A stretch of 64,000 bases of DNA from the NCBI RefSeq assembly GCF_004152935.1, contig NZ_SETE01000005.1, positions 186,001 to 250,000 of the forward strand. The letters run 5' to 3'. Below are positions 26,663-36,229 of this stretch, in pieces. The notes under the pieces were generated by a model that had not been told where the DNA came from, ran no database searches, and worked only from the letters and a program-made list of their open reading frames with translations. The position numbers and the translations under genes are program-made. Numbering within the stretch: the first letter of the stretch is position 1; every line of letters starts with the position of its first letter. This DNA comes from Brumimicrobium glaciale (lineage in GTDB: Bacteria > Bacteroidota > Bacteroidia > Flavobacteriales_D > Crocinitomicaceae).

Positions 26663-27967
26663 CTACAACCCCATCCCTAAATGCGCTCCACCAATCACCT
26701 TCCTCAACCCTTTTTCAACCTTACCCTTCTCAGCATAAACCTCCCAATTGCCCACCACCTCACTAATCTTCTGAATTATCGCCTCACCTTTTTTAATACT
26801 ATTTGCTTTTGCAATGGTCATTAAATCAGCTTTGGAAATATCCTTGTGCTTTCCATTAATGCTCAAAGTGTGCTGGCTCACCCAAATATTTGATGGATCA
26901 TAAGAATAACAAAGGTCATAAGCAGGTGCTAACTCCCAAGATTCACCTTGTTTTAATCGAAAAGAGAAATTTTTGGTGTGGTCGTCGTAATTAGTTGCTA
27001 AAACATTAAAAACCATTCTTCTAAACATTTCTTCTGCTTGCGGATAGGTTAAACGTAAAACACGCATAGTTTGAAATAATTGTTCGTAAGAATATCCATA
27101 TAAATTATTGTAATCGTAATGCTGCAAACCGCACCAAGTTTGGATATGATATTTTGTATTCCCCTCTCGATCAAATCTTTTGGTCATAAAGTGTGCTCTG
27201 CCATTTTCTTCTAGTAGGCGACTTTCCATCATGTCAATTCCACAATCTTTTGCCATTAAATAATAGGCATATTCTACTCTTCCCCATCCGTGACTTTCTC
27301 CAAATTGAGCATCGCTTACACCATCTAATTTTAGCAACCAATGCTCAAAACCTTCAGGGACGTTAGTTTGACCAGATTTTACTTCACCAGTTTTTTCATT
27401 ATAAGCAATTATAGCTTTAGGACGTGCACCACCAGCAGAAGTTCCAACTTTTAATACATCGGTTAATGCTTTTCGTTCGTCTTCGTTTAGATTCGTTTTT
27501 AATTCTGTCTTTTTGGCGAGCATTTGATGTGCAGCACTCACTAAACTACTAATTTCAATGTTGGAAGAAGATTGTTTTGAGATTTTTGATGGTTCAAATT
27601 CAAGTGCTCCCATCGATCTTGTTCCAATAAAACACAATTGTTCAACAGGATTCATGCTATCTGCCGGTCGACCATTTTTTACCAACCAAGCATTGATCAA
27701 TTGATTTCCATACCTATCCGGCAAGGCATCTGCTAAAAGTCCTGGCAATCCTTTGAAAGTATCAACATTGTCATTCTTCCCTTTGCGTAACTCTGGAAAA
27801 GTAAAAATTCGAGAACCTTCAGAAATAGACATTTTTATAGGTGAAATATCCCAACCTTTTTTAAGAAATGCTGCACTGAATTCAAAACTTGCCAATTGCG
27901 TTTTATTGTTCCATCGAACAGCGCCTACGAGCGTTCCCCAAAGTTTTATTTCAGCGACATCTACCAT
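26663..27967 (-). CDS. hipA: HipA-family serine/threonine kinase toxin (module 2)
   Basis: A 434-residue HipA-type kinase. It shares the phosphate-loop GTSAGGARPKAI, the catalytic motif NYDDHTKNFSF (D328, D329, H330) and LAPAYDLCYSY with module 1, but is otherwise clearly different, so the two are old paralogues rather than a recent duplication. The ATG at 27967 overlaps the end of the upstream hipB by 7 bp. Same strand as the HNH and Nudix-helicase genes, 72 bp upstream of the HNH gene. Confidence 0.9.
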   Translation of the reverse strand: MVDVAEIKLWGTLVGAVRWNNKTQLASFEFSAAFLKKGWDISPIKMSISEGSRIFTFPELRKGKNDNVDTFKGLPGLLADALPDRYGNQLINAWLVKNGRPADSMNPVEQLCFIGTRSMGALEFEPSKISKQSSSNIEISSLVSAAHQMLAKKTELKTNLNEDERKALTDVLKVGTSAGGARPKAIIAYNEKTGEVKSGQTNVPEGFEHWLLKLDGVSDAQFGESHGWGRVEYAYYLMAKDCGIDMMESRLLEENGRAHFMTKRFDREGNTKYHIQTWCGLQHYDYNNLYGYSYEQLFQTMRVLRLTYPQAEEMFRRMVFNVLATNYDDHTKNFSFRLKQGESWELAPAYDLCYSYDPSNIWVSQHTLSINGKHKDISKADLMTIAKANSIKKGEAIIQKISEVVGNWEVYAEKGKVEKGLRKVIGGAHLGMGL

Positions 27968-28314
27968 TCTAAATCTTCCTTAGGTTCATTTACAACATTA
28001 GTATTCCCGCTTGCCCTTTCACGTTCTTTTCGTTTTAACTTCGCATAGGCCAGCGGACTAATCTCATCTTCTATTTCGAAAGCATCAAAAACATGCAGAG
28101 CATTTAACGACCTTAATAATTGAATTAAACTCGTTAAATTTATGGCTTCTCCATTTTCAATTTGGCTAATCGTCCAACTGTTCAAACCAGCGTCTTCAGC
28201 CAACTGTTTCTGTGTTTTATTCAACCCTAAGCGAGTCTTTTTTATAAAATGCCCAATTTTCGAGATTATTGCAGCATCTGCCATCTGAAACCAATCAATA
28301 TTAGTTTTTCCCAT
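27961..28314 (-). CDS. hipB: HipB-like antitoxin, XRE-family regulator (module 2)
   Basis: A 117-residue protein with an XRE helix-turn-helix at about residues 31-60 (LNKTQKQLAEDAGLNSWTIS then QIENGEAINL). The tail is rich in Lys, Arg and Glu. It overlaps hipA by 7 bp and is the first gene of the operon. Inverted repeats lie upstream. Presumed antitoxin and autorepressor. Confidence 0.85.
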   Translation of the reverse strand: MGKTNIDWFQMADAAIISKIGHFIKKTRLGLNKTQKQLAEDAGLNSWTISQIENGEAINLTSLIQLLRSLNALHVFDAFEIEDEISPLAYAKLKRKERERASGNTNVVNEPKEDLEW

Positions 28315-28393
28315 TGTTATAGTTGTTTAAACACATTAATACCAGTATTTACCAACAAATATACGAAAATATTATTAGACAAAAAATAAAAAT

Positions 28394-28452
28394 ATATTGG
28401 CTTTAACCAATATTAAATAAGTTTTATGGAATTAAAATTGGTTTTTACCAAT
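28394..28452 (-). promoter_or_regulatory. Predicted operators upstream of hipBA module 2
   Basis: Two inverted repeats of the same TTGG/CCAA type: ATATTGG-6 nt-CCAATAT (28394-28413) and ATTGGT-4 nt-ACCAAT (28437-28452), 80-140 bp before the hipB start. The paired arrangement matches HipB-type autoregulation; the sequence differs from the module 1 operator, as expected for a different DNA-binding protein. Confidence 0.5.
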
Positions 28453-28478
28453 ATAAAAAGATGATGTTTTATCTTTTC

Positions 28479-28980
28479 CCTCCTTAATCGCTTGCGATTA
28501 AGCATAAGAGTGGTACGGACGGTTTGTAAACCGTCCGCTCAAAGCTAGTTGAAGTTTCAGAATTTGAGGAGAAAGGAAATCGCTTTTTAAAAAACGAGAG
28601 ATTTGGCTTCGCTTTATTGAGTTTTTGCTTTTAGGAATGAGCGTTAGAGGATGGTTTACAAACCATCCGTACCATGCTCAGGGAAATTTAATATATGAAA
28701 TTTAGGGGAAAAGGAAATCAATTAATCAAAAATGAGAATCATTCTTTGCCTCCTTAATCGCTTGCGAATAAGCATAAGAGTGGTACGGACGGTTTGTAAA
28801 CCGTCCGCTCCATGCTAGTTGAAATTTTTTAAATTTAAGGAGAAAGGAAAACGCTTTTAAAAAGAGAGATTTGGCTTCGCTTTATTGAGGTTTTGCTTTT
28901 AGGAATGAGCATTAGAGGATGGTTTACAAACCATCCGTACCATGTTCGTGAAATTTCATATCTGAAATTTAGGGGAAAAG
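28479..28980. repeat. Tandem duplication of a palindromic intergenic element
   Basis: Two similar units of about 235 bp, 28479-28714 and 28749-28980, offset by 270 bp. Each begins CCTCCTTAATCGCTTGCGA, contains GGACGGTTTGTAAACCGTCC, then a GAGATTTGGCTTCGCTTTATTGAG stretch, and ends with GGATGGTTTACAAACCATCC. The first and last blocks are inverted copies of each other, so each unit is itself a long imperfect inverted repeat. No ORF. It fills the 700-bp gap between hipB module 2 and sbcC; the rest of that gap holds the operators. Confidence 0.85.
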
Positions 28981-29016
28981 CGTCTCCTCTCCCTGCGCTT
29001 CAGCGCAATCGCTCAC

Positions 29017-32000
29017 TCACCCTGCGAAGTTCACTTCGCTCACTCCGTTGCTTCTTTTCTCAATCATAATTTGCGTCGGAATCCGCTCCTTCAAATTCTC
29101 CACGTGCGAAATAATTCCAATCATCTTGCCTTGTGATTGCAGCGTTTCTAAAGTAGAAATCACTGTTTCCAAGGTGTTTTTATCTAGTGTTCCGAAGCCT
29201 TCATCAATAAACAGTGAATCAATCTTTACGTTTTTACTCGCCAAATCTGACAATCCGAGTGCTAACGCTAGACTTATGATGAATTTTTCACCACCGCTGG
29301 ATGTGTCGACTAATCTTGCTTGATCGGTCTGATAGTGGTCGATGAGATTAAAATTGAGTTCTTCTTTTGGCTTGTAGTCCTCTTCCATTTTTAAGGAATA
29401 ACGCTTGTTCAATTTGTACAAATGCACATTGGCCAAATCCAATAAATGTTTTAGGGTTAGGCGTTGGACGTAGACATTGAAGGCGTCTTTGGAATTTCCG
29501 ATGATCTTAAACAATTCCCTCCAGACGTTACAAATTGCTTCTTGTGCTTCAATCTGTTTATACACTTCTTGGTTTCTGTCCTTAATTTCTTGGTCTTTTC
29601 TAAACGCTTCTTTTACTTCTCCTTTTTCCGCTGAAAAACCATCTCTTTTGACTTTCAATTCTTCGAAAAGTGTCTTGCTTTGCTCTTCTGTGGTTTCGAA
29701 ATTCTTCGTTTCATTTTGCTTTTCAATGGCTTTGAGATTTGTTTCTTTTAGTGTTTTTAATCTCAACTGTTTTTCCTTTATTCGCTCTTTGTTTTGGGTA
29801 TATTTCAGTTTATCTTCTCGACTCAACAAGGCTTTTTCGATGGTTTCTTTGGATTCGAATTCACTTTCTGAAATTTGCATATCTAATGCTGATTTCAGTG
29901 AATCGTGCTCTGTTTTTAGAACGGATTGCTCTTTCTTGTTCTCCAGTTTTATCGCTTCTTTCTCTCGTTGAAGATCTAACTGCTTTTGTAATTCTTTTTT
30001 ACTTAAATCTAGTTTGTCAAATAATCCCTTCCGAAGAACCTGCAGACTATTGCGCTTATTTTCTACTGAAATTTCAAGTGGTAAAATGGCAATTCTGTCT
30101 GTTTTGAGCTGATTTGACTTCGTTTCACTTTCAGAAATGGATTTCTTGTATTCCGTTTGTGATTTTACCGAAGTTTCAGTTCGCTTTTCAATGTCAATTA
30201 AACTGTTTTTAAACACCCTTAAATCACTCTTTAATTTATCTAAATTCTTTTGGGTTAAATTGAATTGCTGAATAGCTTTTTCAATTTCTTGAATGAATGA
30301 ATTTGTGTTTTCAATGGATGGTAATTCATAATTAAAACGAGCGATTTTAGATTTTAAATCGCTTTCTAAATCGACACATATCTTTGTCAATGATTCAACA
30401 GATTTCTGCTTTGACTCAATTTCAGATTGAACATTCTTGATCTTCTCTCCAAGTGTGGCATCTTTGGTTTTTAATGCTTCGATGGATTGATTTTGAGATT
30501 TAAAAGATTCAGATAATTTATCTTTATTTAATTGTAATTTCTGAGCAGTTTTAATCTTCTCTCCTAATGAATTTAACTGATTTGAAGATTGATTAATTTC
30601 GATTTCAATCTTTGATAAATTAGTCAATTCAACTTCTATTCCCAACTCTTTAGATTTGAATAAAATTGATTTTAAATCATCATTGATTGAATTGATTTGC
30701 TTGGTTAGATTTTCAATATCAGTAGAAATCTTGACTTCTTTTTTATCTAATTCAGATTTTGAATCGATTAATGATTTTAATTTATCTTGTCTATTTTTTA
30801 ATTCTAATTCTGATTGAGAAATCCCTGCAGCCTCTACTTTTTCTGTAAAAGGATGTTCTTTGGAACCACATAATCCACAAGGTTGACCATCAACTAAATT
30901 TTGTCTGTCTGCTTCATATTTGGCTATGCTTTTTTCTAAATCCAGAATCTTTTGAGCATCCCCAACAGCAGTTTCTTGTTCTGTTAATTGCTTTTGAATG
31001 TCAGCAATCTGCTTTTTCACATTTACCAATTCGGAAGAAAAAGTTTCGTTTTCCGTCTTTAAAACAAGCAACGTTTTTTCATCTTTAGCGTATTCTTCTG
31101 AATAGTTTTTCAGCTGTTTCCATTGCGCATTAATTTCAGAAAACCTCTTTTCTTCCGCCAGTAAATCAGTTAAACTTTCCTTCGCTAATTGCGTATTTAT
31201 ATCATTGATTGCTTTCTCAATCTTCTCAATTTCTGAATTTTTAGTTTGAAGAATGTCCTTATTGGAATTGAGTTCAGTAATAGATTTTTCAACTTCTTTC
31301 TTTCTCTGTTGAATGCCAGAAATATTTTCATTCAGCGTTTCTTTATTTCCTTTTAAGCTCGTTAATGCTGATGTCCAATTGGAAATTTCTTGACTTACTT
31401 CCGCTAAGAATTTGTTTTGCGTCACAAAGTCTTCGTCAATCTTTATCTTCTTTTCTGTTGCTTCGGAAAGTTTAGAAAATTCATTTTTCTCATCACTCAA
31501 CAATTTTAACGAAGTTTGAACCTCATCGAGGAGTTTTTTAGATTTCTGTTGATTATCAGCTTCATTCTTTAATTGCCCATCCAATTTCGTGACCAAATCA
31601 AATTTTGGTTGCCAAGCTTCATAGTTTTTATCCGCTAATTCTAATTCCTCATTTTGGGTCTTAGTCAATGCTGTTAATCGCTCAATTTCTGGTTTTAATT
31701 GAGACAATTGTTCTTCTAAAAGCTTGAGTTGATTTGTTTTTTCAAGACTAGTTTTTTCATTTCTATTGAAATTTTGAATGAGCTCTTTGAATGGTTCAGC
31801 TTTTTCATTTAAATCCAATAATTCGAATTCAGCTTTATGATTTTCGAACTCAAGATTTACTGCACTAGAATCCAATTCTAATTTTTCAGTTTCAGCAGCT
31901 AATTCTTTCGATTTCAAATACCAATTCACAATCGTTTGAATGGAATTCATCTCTTTTTCAGCGGCTAAAATCTGAACATCGAGTTCCTTATCTTTTGTCG

Positions 32001-32673
32001 TTAATTGAATTTTTGCTTCTTCAGAAAGGACATCATCTGAATTTATTTTCGATTGAATATCGCGTAAGGCATTTTCTTCCTTGGCTTTTCTATCCAAAAT
32101 AGCTTGACCAATTTTCTTATAAATCTCTTCGCCAGTAATTTGTTCAAGCAATCTACCTTTTTCTGGACCTTTTGCCGTTAGGAAAGAAGCAAATTCTCCT
32201 TGGGCGAGCATTACAGAACGCAAAAACTGATCATAATCCAATTGCGTAACACGAATCACATCTTCACTTACCGCTCTTTTTTGAGAAGATAAAATAGTGT
32301 CAGAAGTGAGATTTTTCAAACTCACCTCCTCTTGTGGATTAGCAAGTAATTTACCCGTTTTTGAAGCCAATCGCATTCCCCAATATGCTTCGTATGTAAC
32401 ATTTTCATTTTCGAAAGTCACCCGACTAAACGCATCCGTTGCGCCATGACTCACAACATCCAACAAAGTTCCCTTTGAATTATTGAATCGCGGAACACTG
32501 TGGTACAAAGCAATGGTAATGGCATCCAAAATCGTCGTTTTCCCAGCTCCTGTTGAACCGGTTATCGCATACAATCCAACATCTCTAAACATCTCATTTT
32601 CAAAATCAATAACTATTGGCGTATCCGACTTCAATGAGTTTAAATTCTGTAATTCTATTTTTAATATTTTCAT
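29017..32673 (-). CDS. sbcC: Exonuclease SbcC (SMC-like ATPase)
   Basis: A 1218-residue Rad50/SbcC protein. N-terminal Walker A GSTGAGKT at residues 39-46; long central coiled coils; a zinc hook CGLC near residue 598; and a C-terminal ABC signature and Walker B (SSGGEKFIISLALALGLSDLA then FIDEGFGTLD). With SbcD it forms the Mre11-Rad50-type nuclease that opens DNA hairpins and cruciforms and cleans blocked ends. It starts 13 bp after the sbcD stop. The surrounding intergenic DNA is unusually rich in long palindromes. Confidence 0.95.
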   Translation of the reverse strand: MKILKIELQNLNSLKSDTPIVIDFENEMFRDVGLYAITGSTGAGKTTILDAITIALYHSVPRFNNSKGTLLDVVSHGATDAFSRVTFENENVTYEAYWGMRLASKTGKLLANPQEEVSLKNLTSDTILSSQKRAVSEDVIRVTQLDYDQFLRSVMLAQGEFASFLTAKGPEKGRLLEQITGEEIYKKIGQAILDRKAKEENALRDIQSKINSDDVLSEEAKIQLTTKDKELDVQILAAEKEMNSIQTIVNWYLKSKELAAETEKLELDSSAVNLEFENHKAEFELLDLNEKAEPFKELIQNFNRNEKTSLEKTNQLKLLEEQLSQLKPEIERLTALTKTQNEELELADKNYEAWQPKFDLVTKLDGQLKNEADNQQKSKKLLDEVQTSLKLLSDEKNEFSKLSEATEKKIKIDEDFVTQNKFLAEVSQEISNWTSALTSLKGNKETLNENISGIQQRKKEVEKSITELNSNKDILQTKNSEIEKIEKAINDINTQLAKESLTDLLAEEKRFSEINAQWKQLKNYSEEYAKDEKTLLVLKTENETFSSELVNVKKQIADIQKQLTEQETAVGDAQKILDLEKSIAKYEADRQNLVDGQPCGLCGSKEHPFTEKVEAAGISQSELELKNRQDKLKSLIDSKSELDKKEVKISTDIENLTKQINSINDDLKSILFKSKELGIEVELTNLSKIEIEINQSSNQLNSLGEKIKTAQKLQLNKDKLSESFKSQNQSIEALKTKDATLGEKIKNVQSEIESKQKSVESLTKICVDLESDLKSKIARFNYELPSIENTNSFIQEIEKAIQQFNLTQKNLDKLKSDLRVFKNSLIDIEKRTETSVKSQTEYKKSISESETKSNQLKTDRIAILPLEISVENKRNSLQVLRKGLFDKLDLSKKELQKQLDLQREKEAIKLENKKEQSVLKTEHDSLKSALDMQISESEFESKETIEKALLSREDKLKYTQNKERIKEKQLRLKTLKETNLKAIEKQNETKNFETTEEQSKTLFEELKVKRDGFSAEKGEVKEAFRKDQEIKDRNQEVYKQIEAQEAICNVWRELFKIIGNSKDAFNVYVQRLTLKHLLDLANVHLYKLNKRYSLKMEEDYKPKEELNFNLIDHYQTDQARLVDTSSGGEKFIISLALALGLSDLASKNVKIDSLFIDEGFGTLDKNTLETVISTLETLQSQGKMIGIISHVENLKERIPTQIMIEKRSNGVSEVNFAG

Positions 32674-32685
32674 TTCAATCGGGAC

Positions 32686-33888
32686 TTATTGATTTTTAAC
32701 GGACTGTAAGATTTCATTGAACGCATCTTCAATGGCTGGATTTTCTTCTAAATCATAACCAATTTCCTTGCATTTCAGCTTAAAAACTTCGGTAGGCAAA
32801 AGTTCTTTTATCGATTTTGTTTCTTCCAACAATTCTTCAATTCCTCGCAAACGCCTTTGATTTTTCAGCGCTGTTTTAAGAATTTCGAACGGAAAAGGTT
32901 CTGCAGCTTTCTTCAATTCATCTGTGTTGATATTGTGCTCTTGCGTCAAGGCAATTTCCACCCATGGAATCAATCCATATTCATTAGAAATCAGATCAGG
33001 GAACTTTTCAATACATTCTTGAACTGTTCCCTCGATTTTATAGAAATTTCTAAAACGTGGAACCAAAACATCATTTATCGCAGAAATCTCGTTGTTTTCA
33101 ATCGTCAGAATAATAATTTTCTTGTCGTATTTTATTTCACTAAAACTGAGAATATTTGGCGAACCAGAATACCTCACTTTTTCATTTCCACCAATGATTT
33201 GTGGCCTGTGCAAATGTCCCAAAGCGATATAATCAAAATACGTTGGGAAATCTCCAGCTCCAATATGTCCTAAACTTCCCACATAAATATTCTGTTCACT
33301 CTCAGACACTGAACCACCAGTAGCGAATAAATGTCCCATCGCGATAACAGGCGCTTTTGTCGAATTGATCAACTCACATTGGGCTGCAGATTCTTCGTAA
33401 TGATAAATTAAAGCCTGTTTGTATTTATCGGTCAAATCTTCAAAAGATTCACCTGCAACCGCTTTTCGAATGTCACCATCACGTAAATAAGGAACAGCTC
33501 CGACAATTACTTTTTCGTCATTGATATCAATTTCAAAAACCTCATCTTCGATATTTTCCGTTGCTTTTCCCACCACTTTTATATTCAGCGCATTCAGCAA
33601 ATGTCGCGGCGCATTCAATGTCCCTGGCGAATCGTGATTTCCCCCAGTAATGATAATCGACTGACAAGAAGTATTTTTCAACTTCATCAAAAAATTATAA
33701 TACATCTCCAAACTTTGATTTGAAGGCGCGTTGGTATCAAATATATCACCCGATATCAGCAAAACATCAATTTTTTCTTCGGCAATGTAATTTTCAATCC
33801 ACGTCAGAAAAAGTGTTTGTTCTTCAAATTGAGATTGTTCGTGAAGTCGGTGTCCGAGGTGCCAATCGGCGGTGTGAAGTATTTTCAT
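32686..33888 (-). CDS. sbcD: Exonuclease SbcD (Mre11-like nuclease)
   Basis: A 400-residue metallophosphoesterase. All phosphoesterase motifs are visible: HTADWHLGHR, SGDIFDTNAPS, ITGGNHDSPG and IALGHLHRPQ. It is the nuclease partner of SbcC, encoded 13 bp upstream of it in the same operon, the usual order. ATG at 33888. Confidence 0.96.
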   Translation of the reverse strand: MKILHTADWHLGHRLHEQSQFEEQTLFLTWIENYIAEEKIDVLLISGDIFDTNAPSNQSLEMYYNFLMKLKNTSCQSIIITGGNHDSPGTLNAPRHLLNALNIKVVGKATENIEDEVFEIDINDEKVIVGAVPYLRDGDIRKAVAGESFEDLTDKYKQALIYHYEESAAQCELINSTKAPVIAMGHLFATGGSVSESEQNIYVGSLGHIGAGDFPTYFDYIALGHLHRPQIIGGNEKVRYSGSPNILSFSEIKYDKKIIILTIENNEISAINDVLVPRFRNFYKIEGTVQECIEKFPDLISNEYGLIPWVEIALTQEHNINTDELKKAAEPFPFEILKTALKNQRRLRGIEELLEETKSIKELLPTEVFKLKCKEIGYDLEENPAIEDAFNEILQSVKNQ

Positions 33889-34216
33889 TTGAGGATAATT
33901 GAATTTGAGTTAAGGCGAAAAATCAGCTTTATTAATCGAGTTTTAAATATAAGAAAATTGAATTGATTGTGATGATTTGGGTGCTTATGTAATGGAGCGC
34001 TGTAATGGCACGCGGATGACGCAGATCTACGAACACGGATGCTCACGGATTTTAAATAATTTTATAAAAGAAAAGAACGTTTACTCCCTTTGGTCATGAG
34101 ATCGCTTCGTTAAGTTTACAAATCGTCCCTACGTTGTACCTCCGATTAAATGTTTGTCCTTTGAATTTTTGAATTCGTAATTCATAATTCGTAATTCCAT
34201 CATTACTTCTCCATCA
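33889..34216. other. Gene-free interval with repeat fragments
   Basis: About 330 bp. It contains a GATGACGCAGATCTACGAACACGGATG segment and a TACAAATCGTCCCTACGTTGTACCTCCG segment, the latter related to words near 35040 and 52565, plus AATTCGTAATTCATAATTCG direct repeats. No ORF. The sbcD promoter should lie near 33900-33950. Confidence 0.5.
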
Positions 34217-34648
34217 TTATTTCCTAACCCAATACTGCGTCCTAAAAAACCAACCCACATATCCACGAACGGCAAGTTTATCGTCATTGATTAACCAAAA
34301 AGTGGCATCATATAATTTCCCGTTGTTAGGGTCTAAAAGAGCATCGTCAGCTTTCCAATCGTTTCCAGACTTTTTTAGTCCGGTAATTATTTCCATCCCA
34401 ATCACATGTTTATCTTTTCGATAATCTGTACAGAGATAACAAAGCGCATCTTTTAATGGGACATCTAAATTGTGTAATTCGATGATTTTACCGTATAATT
34501 TACCGTTTTTAATATAGATTTTTACTTCTGATTTTAATTCTCCCGAATCGTCATCATAAGTTTCCCACACACCTTCAATACTTTGAGAGAAGGTAAAAAA
34601 ACTCATCATACTCAGACATAAAATCAAAAGGAAATTCATCGTTTTCAT
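34217..34648 (-). CDS. DUF2147 family secreted protein, paralogue 1
   Basis: A 143-residue exported protein with a signal peptide (MKTMNFLLILCLSMMSFFTFSQ). The mature part has the DUF2147 pattern: IEGVWETYDDDSG at the start, CYLCTDYRKDK with a CxxC pair, LDPNNGKLYDATFW and RGYVGWFFRTQYW at the end. DUF2147 proteins form a small beta-barrel of unknown function in the cell envelope. First of four tandem copies, all on the same strand. Confidence 0.85.
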   Translation of the reverse strand: MKTMNFLLILCLSMMSFFTFSQSIEGVWETYDDDSGELKSEVKIYIKNGKLYGKIIELHNLDVPLKDALCYLCTDYRKDKHVIGMEIITGLKKSGNDWKADDALLDPNNGKLYDATFWLINDDKLAVRGYVGWFFRTQYWVRK

Positions 34649-34724
34649 ATTGTAAAAGTACTTTTAATAGATACATTAATATCGTATTTAATTGACTTTT
34701 ATTTCAATAAACGATGATTTTTTT

Positions 34725-35095
34725 TCGAATGATTCGGATGTTTTACAAAACGTTTCTGCATAATCTCTTCGATTGATGTTGTTCTGAAAATCATTGAATT
34801 TTACAATTTATCGAATTGTTTTTTCGTATGATTCGGACGTTTTCAAAACGTTTCTGCATCATCTCTTCGATTGATATTGTTCTGAAAATCGTTGAATTTT
34901 TGAATTTCTCGAATTGTTTTTTTCGAATGATTCGGATGTTTTCAAAACGTTTCTGCATTATCTCTTCGATTGATGTTGTTCTGAAAATCATTGAATTTTT
35001 GAATTTCTCGAATTGTTTTTTCGAATGATGAGGACGTTTTCAAAACGTCCCTACATCATCTCTTCGATTGATGGAATTTTAAAAATCCTTGAATT
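34725..35095. repeat. 99-bp tandem repeat, about 3.7 copies
   Basis: Units start at 34725, 34824, 34923 and 35021 (periods 99, 99 and 98). Each begins TCGAATGATTCGGA, contains the small palindrome GTTTTCAAAACGT, then CTCTTCGATTGATGTTGTTCTG, and ends in AATTG. The last copy diverges at its end. Open frames on both strands across it are products of the repeat. The segment lies between DUF2147 paralogues 1 and 2, and part of its word also appears in the gap after paralogue 3. Confidence 0.92.
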
Positions 35096-35117
35096 TTCAT
35101 TTTTCATTTTTCATTTT

Positions 35118-35549
35118 TCATTTTTTTTTCCAATACTGCGTTCTAAAAAACCAACCAATATATCCTCTAACTGCTAATTTATTATCATTTATCAGCCAAA
35201 CTTCACCGTCATAGGTCTTTCCGTTTTCAGGATCTAGTAAAGCGCCATCGCCCTCCCACTCACTACCCGACTGTTTTAATCCAGACATAACCAACATTCC
35301 TACAATCGGTTTGTCTTTTCTATAATCCGTACAATATTGGCAAGTTGCAACTACATTAAGGTCTTCTACAACGTGCAGTTTAATAACTTTTCCGTAGAGT
35401 TTTCCGTCTTTTTTATAAATCTTTACATCAGATTTTAATTCACCTGTTTCATCATCATAAGTTTGCCAAACTCCTTCTATGGATTGAGAAAAGCCTATAA
35501 AACTTGTTATGCTCAAAAGGAATATTAAAAAGTATTTTATCGTTTTCAT
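35118..35549 (-). CDS. DUF2147 family secreted protein, paralogue 2
   Basis: A 143-residue protein with a signal peptide (MKTIKYFLIFLLSITSFIGFSQ) almost identical to that of paralogue 3. It has IEGVWQTYDDETG, CQYCTDYRKDKP and RGYIGWFFRTQYW. The CxxC pair is conserved. It is closest to paralogues 1 and 3. Probable function as for the others, unknown. Confidence 0.85.
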   Translation of the reverse strand: MKTIKYFLIFLLSITSFIGFSQSIEGVWQTYDDETGELKSDVKIYKKDGKLYGKVIKLHVVEDLNVVATCQYCTDYRKDKPIVGMLVMSGLKQSGSEWEGDGALLDPENGKTYDGEVWLINDNKLAVRGYIGWFFRTQYWKKK

Positions 35550-35673
35550 ATCACAAAGTTATTTATTTTAGATAATAATTTTTGAATTTAATTGACTTAT
35601 GCTCTAATAAAAAAGGCTAATATTTTAATGATCTCTCCACAAACGTTGAAACCTTGAATTTTTGAATTCGTAA

Positions 35674-36108
35674 TTAACTCTTTCTCTTCCAATATTTCGT
35701 TTCATACAACCAACCCAAATAACCTCTGACAGCCAATTTATTTTCATTTTCCAACCAAACTAAACCGTCGTATTCTTTTCCATTATTGGGGTCAAGCAAA
35801 ACTGCATCCCCTTCCCATTCATCATCCGATTGAACAAGACCATTCATAAAAACCATTCCAACAATAGGTTGATTTTTGCGATAATCTGTGCACTTTAAAC
35901 ATTTTGCATTTTTTTCAGCTTCCGACATGTTGTAAAACTTTATGATTTTCGCATAGAGTTTTCCGTCTTTTGTGTAGACTTTCACATCTGATTTTATTTT
36001 GTCAGTTCCCTCATAATAAGTTTCCCAAATCCCTTCAACGGATTGAGAAAAGCCTATAAAACTAGTTATGCTCAAAAGAAATATTAAAAAGTATTTTATT
36101 GTATTCAT
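35674..36108 (-). CDS. DUF2147 family secreted protein, paralogue 3
   Basis: A 144-residue protein. Signal peptide MNTIKYFLIFLLSITSFIGFSQ, differing from paralogue 2 at one residue, indicating recent duplication. Motifs CLKCTDYRKNQP, LDPNNGKEYDGLVW and RGYLGWLYETKYW. Mature sequence has diverged more than the signal peptide. Confidence 0.85.
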   Translation of the reverse strand: MNTIKYFLIFLLSITSFIGFSQSVEGIWETYYEGTDKIKSDVKVYTKDGKLYAKIIKFYNMSEAEKNAKCLKCTDYRKNQPIVGMVFMNGLVQSDDEWEGDAVLLDPNNGKEYDGLVWLENENKLAVRGYLGWLYETKYWKRKS

Positions 36109-36229
36109 ATTACATAGTTGTTTATATTATTTTTCAAATGGCCAAGGACGTTTTACAAAATGTCGCTACATTATATCTTCGATTCCCGGTTATTTTTGAA
36201 TTCGTAATTCGTAATTAACAAATTCGTAA

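Noticed and set aside
28479-28980. Insertion sequence
   Set aside because: No transposase, no coding frame; both units are made of palindromic blocks only.
34725-35095. CRISPR-like array
   Set aside because: Repeats are 99 bp with no unique spacers between them; the units are directly adjacent, so it is a plain tandem repeat.
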